This document shows, piece by piece, positions 1 through 10,761 of a stretch of 64,000 nt of DNA. Under the pieces are notes generated by a model, which had not been told where the DNA came from, ran no database searches, and saw only the letters and a program-made list of their open reading frames with translations. The DNA lies in the NCBI GenBank assembly GCA_020736575.1, contig JAGPYM010000007.1, forward strand, positions 1,550,001 through 1,614,000, given 5' to 3'. The DNA comes from Thelonectria olida (Eukaryota > Ascomycota > Sordariomycetes > Hypocreales > Nectriaceae). Each line of letters begins with the position of its first letter. Positions within the stretch are counted from its first letter, which is position 1. The position numbers were made by a program, and so were the translations under genes.

Positions 1-74
1 GGGCGGCACGCACCATGGAGATGTCAGTTCATTCTCCATCATTGCGACCGGGGTCTGGATAAGCTTAACCATAC

Positions 75-149
75 CTCGCCGCGTATGAGCATTCGAGGCT
101 GCACTATTCGTTCCTCCATCTTGAAAGGGGCCGAGGTTGGAACGCTCAT
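75..149 (-). CDS. possible first exon of a leftward gene leaving the window
   Basis: On the minus strand an ATG at 149 opens 25 codons that end exactly before a GTATGG donor (69-74). A branch-like ACTGAC follows near position 30, but no acceptor AG follows before the window edge. If real, the rest of the gene lies to the left. The peptide (MSVPTSAPFKMEERIVQPR and a few more residues) matches no family I can name. Only one candidate exon is visible, so this is weak; it could be chance. Confidence 0.2.
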
Positions 150-526
150 GATTTGAATCCTCCAAGTATTTCTTGATCAGGATTAGAGGACGCGGAGGAT
201 CGATCCTAAGATCTCGGCTAGAATCCATAAATGCTCTGCTCAACCACAGGCTACGTCACTTGGAATGCACCCCTCGTTTCGGGAGCGGAGACAGTCACGT
301 TGGCGGTGCGCCACCCCCGCAAGGTAGATGCGGAGGGATGCGGTCACGGCAGTTGAGTACGGAATACCGAATGGTATCTTCTAGCCATGGCACAGCTAAG
401 GGTAGTTATGTGCCTTCACATTCCCAGTCCAGGATATCGTCTTCGGCTCCATCTCCGACGTCGACCTGTGGGCTTCGTTTAATAGATCCGATAAACGGTC
501 CCCAAGCAACAAGCGAGAGACACGCC
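150..526. other. intergenic region upstream of the Zn2Cys6 regulator
   Basis: No gene is recognised here. It presumably holds the promoter and 5' leader of the regulator starting at 527. An open frame from 173 runs into the regulator without a stop, but its first 118 codons are low in family resemblance, so the start at 527, directly before the basic and cysteine-rich region, is preferred. Confidence 0.5.
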
Positions 527-2937
527 ATGGCAACACTGCAAGAAGTAACCGAACGCCGGACAAAGCGGCGGGTAGCGATGAGCTGTGATCGGTGTAAGAG
601 TAGGAAAACCAAGGTGTGCAGCCTCAAGTTCTGCCAACGTGGTGAAACTTGCTAATGAACACTCTTCACAAAGTGTGTTGACCCGAGTACGTGACTTTTA
701 AACAAGAGCCAAAAGCAATAAACTAAGTCGTCATCTATCAGTACCGGGTCCGTGTCAATTCTGTGCCGGAATTGGCGCTCCTTGTCACCTCGACCCATCT
801 CGAAGAAGGCAACGCCCATATTACAGGGTATCCGAAGAGGAATTCCGATACATGACCCAGATAATCGAACGTTTGATGCCAGATACAGAACTGAACCTCC
901 AGACACTGAAGGATTATGCCAGCCGAATGGAGAGCAGTGTTGCGGAAGAGCATCAAACTCCAGGGAGCGAGGCGCTGGCAAACCTGGGTGATACATTGCT
1001 CACTCCTCAAGACGAGACTGAAGTGCCACCAAACCATGAAGCCGCCGTCATCTCTGAGGAGATTGGGACGGTTCACAACCAAGTTGGAAGACTACGGGTC
1101 GATTCCAGGGGCGTACAGCGTAAGTACTGTCAAATCTGTAAGCCAATCTCCACGTAACACTCAAGTGACTAAACTACCTAACCGAAGGATATGTTGGAGC
1201 GAGTTCGGCGTATTTATTTCACTCCACAGTTCGGTCTTTGAGGCGGCCTAGACCAGCCGGTGCTTCCAAGAGCGACGTCTTGGAACCTCTTACAGCAACT
1301 GAGACCGTTCCACCACCGACTCCCGAGTCCTCGCTCGGCGTCAAACCAGCACCACGTCGCATAAACTTGCCGCGTCGTGACCTTTGCGATCGGTGCATCT
1401 CCCGATTCTTCCGCGATGTTCATTCCGTTTACTGGTTCTTCTCGGCAGAGCAGCTGCACGCCGCTCTCGACCGGATCTATGCTGGCGATGCCACGGCGGC
1501 GACTCCCGCTACCCTGTGCAGCCTATATTCAATCCTGGCCTTGACATGCGAAAGCGAATCACGAGGCGAGCAATCTGATTCACCCATTGCCCCATCTGCC
1601 ACGTACCTTAGCCTGGCTAAAGCTCTCGTGCCTGCTATGTATGACGATGCAGATCATGAGAGTATCCGCGCACTATGCCTTCTTGTAAGTCTTGAGTACC
1701 CAGGGCTCCAGCATCACACAATATTCTCAGTGGATAGACAGTAATCAGTCTCAGAGTCTATCTTTATCATCCTTCATGTTCGGTAACACTGCGTACATCT
1801 ATGTTGGCTCTGCTGCTCGCATCGCGTTTACCTTGGGGCTGCACGCTCAAGAAGACATGAAAGCCCCCCATGATTTCAAAGAACAACTCAACATTCGGCT
1901 TTTTTGTAGCCTATATCTTCTAGATATTGACACAGCTCTCTGCTATGGAACCCCTGTTGCAATTGACGAGGACATCATTGCCGGCATGCCAAGGCTTCCC
2001 TCGGAACATGTAAGCGACTCCGAGACCAATAGACCTCGGAGCCATATTTAACTCACGATTAGGCTCTCGGTCCTGGCTCTACAATGCCTTTGGACTACCT
2101 TGCGGTGTCTTGCCAGTTGGCGAATTTAAGGCGTCGTCTCATCCGATTGATGTACCAAAAGCCGACAGCAGATTCTCACAAGTTATCTGCATCGGCTGTT
2201 TCTGCTGCAGTCTCAGGCCTTCGAAAATGGTACAATGACATGCCTTCTCACCTGCGCCAGTACGATAGGGTGGCATCCTTTCATGAGCGGTCTGTTGCAG
2301 TTCTTCATCTTCGATACTGGAGCGCCATTATTTTCGCAACTAGACCGTTCTTGTTGTACAAAGTCTTCCACGAGAGAGGGTTGGCCAGCAGCTCCAAGCG
2401 AAGGTGGTTCTACGAGTTCAGCGCCAATTGCGTGGAAGCTGCTCAACGATCTATGGAAATTATAGGATTCCTAAGAGAGCGCAGCTTGCTCACGAGTCTG
2501 ATCGTTTTCGACTGCGGCTGTATCCTGGAGAATATGCAGGTGTTCCTTCTGGCATGGTCCAATTCCGAGCCTTCAACGCATACCGCCAGCGTCGAAGCCT
2601 GCTTACGAACTCTTCAAGGCATGGAGCAGATCTTTTGGACCAAGCATGCACTCCCAGAGGTCACAGCGCAGTTGGAAGAGTACGGCGTTCTTGACAATGA
2701 CCATCGTGTTGACATCTCAGGCTCACAGCCAGTTTTTCTCGACTTTAATACGCAAAACGAGTCGTAAGTGCTCTCCATTACTCTCCACTAGATGTCTCAA
2801 GAAGAGAAAAACTCATGTATTGACTCTTTGGCAGTGGGTTCCCTGGCCTTCATATCCCCGATCTGCAAGATTTACTATCCAGCGCTTCGGATGATTCGAT
2901 CGCGGGATACTTCTCCCATGTAGGCCAGAGCCTCTGA
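527..2937 (+). CDS. Zn(II)2Cys6 fungal-specific transcription factor, seven exons
   Basis: Nuclear zinc-cluster regulator; target unknown. Exons: 527-613, 674-686, 742-1119, 1188-1684, 1731-2009, 2063-2763, 2835-2937; the sum encodes 685 residues in frame. The DNA-binding cluster is built from three exons: CDRCKSRKTK from exon 1, CVDP from a 13-nt microexon, and PGPCQFCAGIGAPC from exon 3. Joined, they give the textbook C-X2-C-X6-C-X7-C-X2-C-X6-C spacing. Skipping the microexon loses the third cysteine. The conserved RYVGASSAYLF segment follows at the exon 3/4 junction. Exons 5-6 hold the fungal_trans-type region (GSAARIAFTLGLH, LFCSLYLLDIDTALCYGTP). Introns are 46-71 nt; intron 1 has a GCTAAT branch. 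Confidence is high for the family and good for the splicing. Confidence 0.85.
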
Positions 2938-3051
2938 TTCGTCTTCTTTATTCTCTGTGGGGGAGCTGTCCAGAGACAGTGCAGGACTTCTAGCGTAGAT
3001 ATGTGCCCTTCTAGTGTCCTCTACTCCATACCAAAACATCACTCCCGTCAT

Positions 3052-3964
3052 TCACGAAAGTGTCAAAGCTGGCAGAGCAGCCTTTTCGTCCTCTCCATAC
3101 ACAGGAGCGCGCATATCGTTTTCTTCGACGGCCCGTCCTGTGAGAGGATGGTTGTAGTGAAATGGCACCACCCGGGTGTCGGGCCAGAGCATACGCTGGT
3201 CCACTGGGACGATGAGATCAGGGCCATGGGGGTCTTCGGGGAATGTCTTTGTAGGAAAGGGCACGAAACCAGACACTTTATAGGACCAGCCATGTTCCAC
3301 GTCGCCATGCCAGAATGGAAAGTAACGCAGACGCAAGATATGCCATTTTCCATCTGAGCGCTTGATGTACTCGTTCTCGTAAATGCCTCCTTCAAACCAC
3401 TGACAGCAGCCCCGAGGATGCTTCTGGGCTTGACTGACATGGACACCTGCCTGCATCAGAGAGCGGAAGCGGCCCTTGGCACGAGCGCCGCCGCCATCTG
3501 CATCCGCGCTGGAGTAATCGACATCGACAATGCCCTGCATTTGCGGGTGGTCGAGTAGGAAGCCATGCACCGGTCCATTTCGTCCGGCTACGAAGGCGTT
3601 GGCAAATCGGCCAACATACAATCGCCGAACGCCACTCTTGCCCTTGTAACGGCCACCGAGAAACTGAACGTAAGTGTCCGGGGACTCGGAGAAGAGTTCA
3701 ACAACCTAGAGCCCGAAGCGGCTGTTTCAGTCAAGATCTATGGCTGGGTGAGACAAATTCGCTTACCTCCTTGTAAAGACACTTGTCCAGGTAATACCCG
3801 TATGTGTATTGTAGCTTACGAATCTCTTCTTGATCTGTAGTGTGCTGTCAGTAACTTTGCTTTAACAGCTGACGCTCTGGAAGTGAAAACCGACCGCTCA
3901 GCCGAACAACTTCTCTGCGCAGCTGCTCAATTGTCTGTTGCATCTGGGCGATTGTCTCTTCCAT
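3052..3964 (-). CDS. SnoaL-like (NTF2-fold) domain protein
   Basis: Three exons (3964-3895, 3834-3767, 3705-3052) give 263 residues. An N-terminal coiled-coil-like stretch (MEETIAQMQQTIEQLRREVV) precedes EEIRKLQYTYGYYLDKCLYK and VELFSESPDTYVQFLGGRYK. This is the start of a SnoaL-like fold common in ascomycete proteins of unknown function. The C-terminal half is rich in aromatic residues (GGIYENEYIKRSDGKWHI). Members of the NTF2/SnoaL superfamily are small-molecule enzymes such as cyclases, dehydratases or hydrolases; the substrate here cannot be read from sequence. The first intron has an unusual GTCGGT donor but a good TACTGAC branch and keeps phase. It converges with the zinc-cluster gene upstream. 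Confidence 0.75.
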
Positions 3965-4502
3965 TGTGAAGAAGCGCTGACAAACAGCTATACAAGAGCT
4001 TCGAATCTCAATGTCCTCAAAGTTGCATTAGGTACCTGAAGGACCTCATTTATGAACTACATCGGATGATTGTATCAAGGTGCGACCTGCTTACCCCGCC
4101 ACAATGTCTCCCCAGTGCAACATGATCCCGATGTTCCGCTCATTCGGGTTTATCCAGCCGAAACACGGGTAATTCACGAGCAGCCGGCAAATCATTCTCG
4201 GAACCAACTTACCGTTCCAATACCTACTTGGTGGAATACATATATGGGGCATTCTAGGTATCTTGTCACGTGTGAGATTTGCTACCAGATCAGCATGGAT
4301 GAAGCCATTTCTCAATACAGTCTTGTCCTCTCCCGTTCGCTTTGTCAAGAATCGACTCAAACTGTCACAGACCCGTCTTGCCGTCTTTACTCGCCACAAA
4401 GCATCCAGCCTTGTCAATATTAGAATCAGTGGTGTTCATACAGTAGTGTGGTACATGATCGCTTTTCCTGGTCCCAAAACTCCTCGCCCCCAATGCCCTT
4501 GC
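3965..4502. other. intergenic, no gene seen
   Basis: Spacer between the SnoaL-like gene and the 3' end of the DUF6536 gene. ORFs on both strands near 4070-4430 overlap each other and lack family resemblance or clean introns. It should carry the promoter of the SnoaL-like gene. Confidence 0.5.
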
Positions 4503-6751
4503 TCATGAATACTTGACGCCCACCCGAGGGTACTCAACATACTCGCTCGAAAATCCGCAATGACGTATGCTTCCCTCCTCGTGGACCTCGCCGGGACCAG
4601 ATATTACACCCCACTTCAAAGGGAGAAGTGGTGCATCTGGCTGTGCTTGGCCGTTTGTGTGGTGGCAAGCAGCTGCTATTGCCATGCTACAACTTGCCAC
4701 GACTGGAATCGCTGTTGGAAACCGACGGCGCGCTGTAATGACAACTGCTGAGACTAGGACAGTTGAGGTGAGAATGACTGCAATGATGGCGATTGGGGAG
4801 TAGCCACATGTGGAATACAAAGTAGTGTCTGAAGTATCCCCGGGTTTCTCAACCGCAACAACAAAGATGCTCTGTGACAACATCCAGTGTATCAGAATAG
4901 ACATGAGCACTAATGGAACGCTCCAGCGATATGGCAGCTGCAGGAAATAGCGAGAGCGCTGGTCTCCCCTCGGGTCGGACGAAACGCGCAGCTTCTTTCT
5001 CAAGAAGCCGAAATCGCTCCACTCCTTCGCAGCTAGCATTCCGGTGAAAAGAGCATTATACTGAAAGTAGAGGATGGAGAAGAGGAATTGGGGGATGTTT
5101 GCGAGGAGCACGCTCAGGATGATCTTGGCGTTGTTATTATAAAACTGCTCACTGTTCTGCTTAATCAGTGCCGACTCGGTGACTGCCCCAAAGCCCAGGT
5201 TCCATAGGCTCTTGAAGTCCTTTTGGCCGTCCAATTTGACAATGCCGCGTATGAGGAAGAAGAGTGACACTGAAAACGCAGTCAAGTAACTAAACGAATC
5301 AGTCAGTCTACTCAAAACATCACGCTTCAAGGCTGTTGGGGCCTTACAGTAGTGCGCTAGCCGTCCATCGACGCCAAGTAACAGCTGAAGACCACCGCTT
5401 TATGGTCGGAGACCATTCGCGAGGCCCAGTCCAGTTCTTCTTCTCAAATCCCCTGAAGTCGTCTGCGCAGGCAAGACAGCTGTCAGTTGAAGACGCGTCA
5501 GGTGAAGTCAGGTAGGATTCGATTGCATCGCCAAGAACAAAGAGTGGCTCGTGTGGTGGTCGTAGGGCAGTGTAAATCAGAATGGCGGCTTTGAATGCGT
5601 TTGCGACTAGAACAATCGCAACTAGAGGAGGGCTGAAATTGAGTCGGCAGTGCTCTTCGACCCTTTGGCTGAGGCAATAGTCGATGCGAGTGTCAAACGG
5701 GCCCCAATGATCTGCATCTTTCTTGATCTTGGACAGCACCGCCCGGCAATAGACCCAATAATCCGGGTAGCCATTACAGATCCAGTCATAGACATCGACG
5801 GATGTCTGAGAACTGAACTGAACAGTATCCTTCACCAGAGGAATACCTTGCCAGTCTGGGTCCGAACCAGGGTCACCGACTAGCAAGACATCCCTTCGGG
5901 ACGTCTGGAACGCTGTCGCGTACTTCTTGATGCATTCCAAGCTTGTGAGGTTTTCAACTTTTCCAGCTCTGGCAAGATCCCACACCTCCTTGACATCGGC
6001 TGGGCTGCCCCTAGAAGCCCAATACGGTTTCCTGTGATAGCTTTGAAACTCTGATGTCTGGTTTACTTCTTCGAAAGTGCGTGAAAAGGTCTCGTTCACG
6101 GACTTTGTCTGGTTTACAGCCACAACGTGGTAGTCCACAGCGGAGAGTGACGAAAAGACGACAGAATTATAACTGATGACGAGGGTTAGCATGGCTATCA
6201 TCTTGGAATACAGGTTTTAAAGAACATAAAACTTACAAGAGGTGTAGAGGCACCGATGACAGCACTAGAAGTCCCCAGAGTATGGCTCTCTGTCTCGGGA
6301 TATCCAAGAGGTTGCGGATGCTGGGGATGCCAATGTCCAGCCATTTCCCTCTAAAATGGGCTCTGTCAATGTCGGCGCGTGTTGGGGCGGACAGACACTG
6401 CATGGCGTAATTACTCGCTGCCAGGAGGATAGAGCTAAAGACGTTGATGGCAAGATGCAAGCCGACATTGTATTTGCGTATTTCGGCGCACGATCCCTCC
6501 TTGAGAATTCTCCGGATGTGGCCTTCGCTCGAAGCTCCTTCTGGGAGAGTCATTGACCAGATGGTCACGCCGAGATTGATGCAGAAGACGAGGATGCAGC
6601 TGCTCGCGCCCCAGAGAAGGCCTGACCTCCATCCTGGGGCGCATATGCAGCGACGGCGGGGTTTTACCAGCGACTCTTCAGAGAGGTCGGAGATTAATGA
6701 AAGTTTGCTCGGTCGCGGTTTGGACAACCTGCGACGCTCTTCCGACTCCAT
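4503..6751 (-). CDS. DUF6536-family multi-pass membrane protein
   Basis: Exons 6751-6237, 6172-5348 and 5289-4503 encode 708 residues. A basic, serine-rich cytosolic N-terminus precedes a GWRSGLLWGASSCILVFCIN helix. Then comes the family hallmark block NVFSSILLAASNYAMQCLSA, PTRADIDRAHFRGKWLDIG and PSIRNLLDI, ending in PLHLFYNSVVF across the first intron. This pattern is that of fungal DUF6536 proteins. A long, probably extracytoplasmic loop (about residues 190-390) has several N-X-S/T sites and cysteines. Further hydrophobic segments lie around 400-420 and in the last exon (TAFSVSLFFLIRGI, IILSVLLANIPQFLFSILYF, IPLVLMS-type, IAIIAVILTSTVLVSAVVI). Its function is unknown. The start is the first ATG of the open frame. 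Confidence 0.8.
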
Positions 6752-8952
6752 GGCGAGTCCCCACGAGGCTGGCGATGTGTGCGGCGGTGGTCAAGCTCGG
6801 GGCATTGGCGGCAGACGGCCCGGAATCGAGAGAAGGCAGCCTCGGCGTTCAGCATGACAAGGTGACGAGGTCGATGAGCTGGGCCTGAGGATTTGAATTG
6901 TCAAGAAGCAAGAAATGTTCACCGCGACGTCATGCTGCGCGGTGGATTCAACCCCTGCAACACGCGACGGTCGCGAGATACTCTGTTAGCTCAATGATCA
7001 GCTAGTGAACCCAGTGCCACCGCGACTATGCATATTTGTTGCCTAGAATGGTGGAGTGATCCTCCCGGGTGTTCCGTCTTCCTTATCCGCGTACTTTGCA
7101 CAGCCTTGAAGATCGAACAGCATTGCCTGTTTACTAGTGAATGTATCCGACGATCTGTCCATCTCTGTCAGACCAGGCCAGCCGATACAACATAGAAGAT
7201 ACAGTACGTCGTAGGACGCTGAGTGTTGTAAGCACCGGTGATCAGTCCCCTTCTTAGGCCCAGCAGGGCTGTTCTGGACCTGAAAAAAACTCGTATGTGG
7301 GCAGGGCGGGACACGGGTCGACTCAGACTGGCGTCGTTCAAAATAACACATGGCATTTGATAGCGAATTCGGTTTAGATTGGGGAGGCCAGGCTCATTTC
7401 CCTTGACACAGACTAAACTAACCAATGGCCAGGCGACTTCGTGCCGAGCTCCCATTCCGCACAGCCACCCCAGGGTTTCGTCGAGTTCTGCCCCTGGCTG
7501 GGGGGCTGTGCTGGACAGTGACTAGTACTAGCTAAAAGTTTCAGCTACCGGAATCAGATCACGCATTTCATGTACCAAGTCTACGCAGCATGATGTTTTG
7601 TCTAAGGTTATCAGCAGGCCCAACCTGCATCTGAAGAAACGTCGCTGCATAGTGGTGCCGTTTTGATTTCTAATTCTGTACCGCGATACGCTTGCTGCCT
7701 GAAACGATTCATTGTCAATTGAGGCATAATTTAGTCGGCCGCATCATCGATGAGCGCGTCACGGTATCTACGGTACTCCCTTACCAACACAAGCTTAAAG
7801 ATGATCGAGGCTTAACTTTGACCTCTGGTATAAATAGTGGAGATATCCGGACACAGAATCCGGCAGAGAAATGCCATATGGTCACTTTCTAATAATAAAA
7901 AATGCGCGGGTTTGATTTGTAGAAATGGACATAGGGTAGCACTGCGCGCGACCTGGAGAGAATGTGAGAAACCAAGGGATGTTGCCTACCTACCTTTATC
8001 ATTTACTGCTTGCTAAAAGGGTAAACAATCCGTTCATGCTATGTGAACGTAATGAAATGAGGACCAGGTGAGATTGAAGAATAGATGCGACGAGTAGATG
8101 GGTGCAATTGAATGCCAAAGGTGAAGCTTTTGTAAGTCGTGCCCCTCACGCTTTCACCCGAAGAAATTCGACGGTGGGGAACACAGCAAAATGAGAGACA
8201 ATAAACACCTATTAGAAATAAAAATAAAAATAAAGAAACCTTTCCTATGAACAAGTCAAGCTGACTTGGGATTCACCATTGAGTGGGCTCAATATTGCGC
8301 GACCGAGACAGCTCACCATACCAAGTCCTGAAATGAGATCACTTTTACCGAAAGGAGGCTCGGGATCAATCTTCCGACGTTCGAGCGTCGTGTTGGACCC
8401 AAACAATTCACAATATCAGTGAAACGACTATGCCTCCCAGCCCTACACGTTCATATGAGATACTATTCTTCTAGATGACGAGCGAGGAGAAAACGACATC
8501 TGTGGAAGCCAACTTGAACTGGAAATATATAATTTACGGCGTGATATGCCATTCAAGACGAGACTAATGTTTGTGCCGATGCGTGTCACCGACAACTGCA
8601 GATAGTGACTAGACCCGGAGAAACAAAGACTGCGCTGCCCATGTCAATGCATCGTCTCGTTTGAGTATGGCATTGATGACCATATTCAGCTTTCCACTGG
8701 ACAGAGGAGCTTCTGGATGGAGTCGGATTGAATCTGCCGAAGGAACCATCTCTCGACCCCGCGTCAATCCCCGCACATACGTGTCGTTCCCCAGCTGAAT
8801 AATGGATTGCTAAGTTGCTAGTTAACCGCGGTTGTACGAGATTTGGAGCATATATGAATAGACCAGCAGAACCGTATCGCTGTTTCAGTCATGACAAGAC
8901 AAGCCAGCAGAAGCCGGTGCGTAACCAGACATTCGGGCGCGACACTGCAATC
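6752..8952. other. 2.2 kb intergenic region
   Basis: No protein gene or tRNA is recognised. A consensus-like TATAAATA sits at 7829-7836 on the plus strand, but no convincing coding sequence follows it before the dioxygenase at 8953. A short AAATA-type repeat lies at about 8213-8237. The right end should contain the promoter of the dioxygenase gene; a TATA-like CATATATG occurs near 8859. Confidence 0.4.
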
Positions 8953-10593
8953 ATGTCAGCTCTAGCGAACCCAGACGAGTATCAAAAGATCTTCCATTGG
9001 GCTGAGACCCAGAAGGATGGCTCAATCCCTTCATTCCCGACGAGGAAAAATGACCCGTACGAATATCTCCCCGGCTTCAACAATCATTTCGAGTCCGAGG
9101 CGGTTCCCGGGACCATTCCCCATGGCCAAAACAGCCCGCGAAGTGTTAGGTTTGGCCTCTATGCAGAGCAGATGACGGCCTCGGCATTCGTTGCACCACG
9201 CCATTTGAACAAGAAAGCCTGGCTGTATCGGGCCCGGCCAGCAGTTGCCCACCAAGGCTTTGTACGTTGGCTTGAGTAACTCGTGCCTGGTGGTCCGAAT
9301 CGCTGACAATTTCTCACAATAGTCTGATCTCCCCACGGTGGAGGGGACAGAAAGCTGTTTCTTGCCCATCAACCCCCGTGTAAAGGTGTCTCCCACTCAA
9401 CTTGCCTGGGTATGTCGATTCACTGACGGCAGTCTTCTGGGCTGGATTTGCCACCTGTGATACACGAGCTGACAGAACTGTAGCTTCCATTCGACGTCTC
9501 GGATGGCGCTGACTTCGTGTCCGGACTCCGCACCGTTGCCGGCTCTGGGGATCCGACACTGCGGGAAGGATTGGCCACCCACATCTTCACCGCAACCAAG
9601 AGCATGGAGAAACGTGCCTTTGTGAATTCCGACGGTGACTTTCTCATTGTTCCACAGCAGGGCGCCTTGGACATCCAGACTGAGTTCGGGCCGCTCTATG
9701 TTCAACCGGGAGAGATATGCGTCATTCAGAGAGGCCAACGCTTCAAGGTGGCTGTCGAGGGCCCAACCAGAGGCTACATATTGGAGATCTGGGGAGCCAA
9801 CTTCGAGCTGCCAGAGCTTGGTCCCCTTGGAGCGAATGGTCTTGCCAACGGCCGTGATTTCCTCCACCCCAAGGCTAAATACACCATTTCACGCGATGAC
9901 CCTTGGGAGATTGTCTACAAGCTTGGAGGTAAATTCTTCAAGAGCACCCAGAATCACTGCCCGTTTGACGTTGTGGCCTGGCACGGAAACTATGTGCCAT
10001 ACAAGTACGACCTCACAAAGTTTGTCAACGTGGGCTCAATCTCCGTGGATCATATCGACCCGTCCATCTTCTGTGTGCTGACAGCCAAGTCCCGAGACCC
10101 TGCTGCACCGCTTGCAGACTTCCTGATCTTCTCACCGCGCTGGGATGTTGCATCTCATACGTACAGGCCACCTTACTACCATCGAAACTCGGCGTCTGAG
10201 CTGATGGGTCTGATTTATGGCGAGTATGCTGGGCGATCGGATGAGTTCCAGCCAGGCGGAATCTCATTTGAATGTGGCATGGTGCCGCACGGCGTCGCCT
10301 ACCAAGTAAGTATTATTACCCAAACCGCGACACGCAACAGCCTCTGATGCGTAGAATAGGAGTTCAAGGCTGCTTCTGCTCAGCCTCCACCCGAGATGCA
10401 AATCTCAAAGGGAGCCATCGCATTCATGTTCGAAAGCTGCCGGCAGTTTACAATTACCAACTGGGCCTGGAATAGCGACAAGAAGCATGAACACGAGCCC
10501 AAGATGTGGGATGATCTTGTCGACAACTTTTCGACTCACCAGGAAGAGGTGGAGAGGATCCTGAACGGGGTACGATCACTGAATACCAAGTAA
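8953..10593 (+). CDS. hmgA: homogentisate 1,2-dioxygenase family protein
   Basis: Fe(II) ring-cleavage dioxygenase of tyrosine/phenylalanine catabolism (homogentisate to maleylacetoacetate) by homology. Exons 8953-9261, 9323-9409, 9484-10305 and 10360-10593 encode 483 residues. Family landmarks in order: [20 protein letters not shown], the [11 protein letters not shown] segment, [12 protein letters not shown] and [15 protein letters not shown] (the catalytic-His region). The iron site is YYHRNSASE plus VPHG: the Glu follows the first His by six residues and the second His lies thirty residues after the Glu, as in characterised enzymes. The protein is longer and more divergent at its C-terminus than usual fungal HmgA (about 448 residues). 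No fahA or maiA gene is adjacent, so it may be a paralogue with another ring substrate. It converges with a zinc-cluster regulator 168 bp away. Confidence 0.88.
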
Positions 10594-10761
10594 ACCTGAC
10601 TTGCAGAGGTTTGAAACGAAGAGGCCAGAGCAGCGCTACGGCAGTTGATGCAGGGTATGTAGCTGGACAGCCGAGGGTACGCCAGGCTTAGAGCAGCCAT
10701 GATGGAGAGGGAGACGATTATTGTAAACTTTTGTGTTCTAAATTGCGCCTGTTCTAAGCCT

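Noticed and set aside
8213..8237. AAATA-type short repeat
   Set aside because: Too short and simple; ordinary intergenic low complexity.
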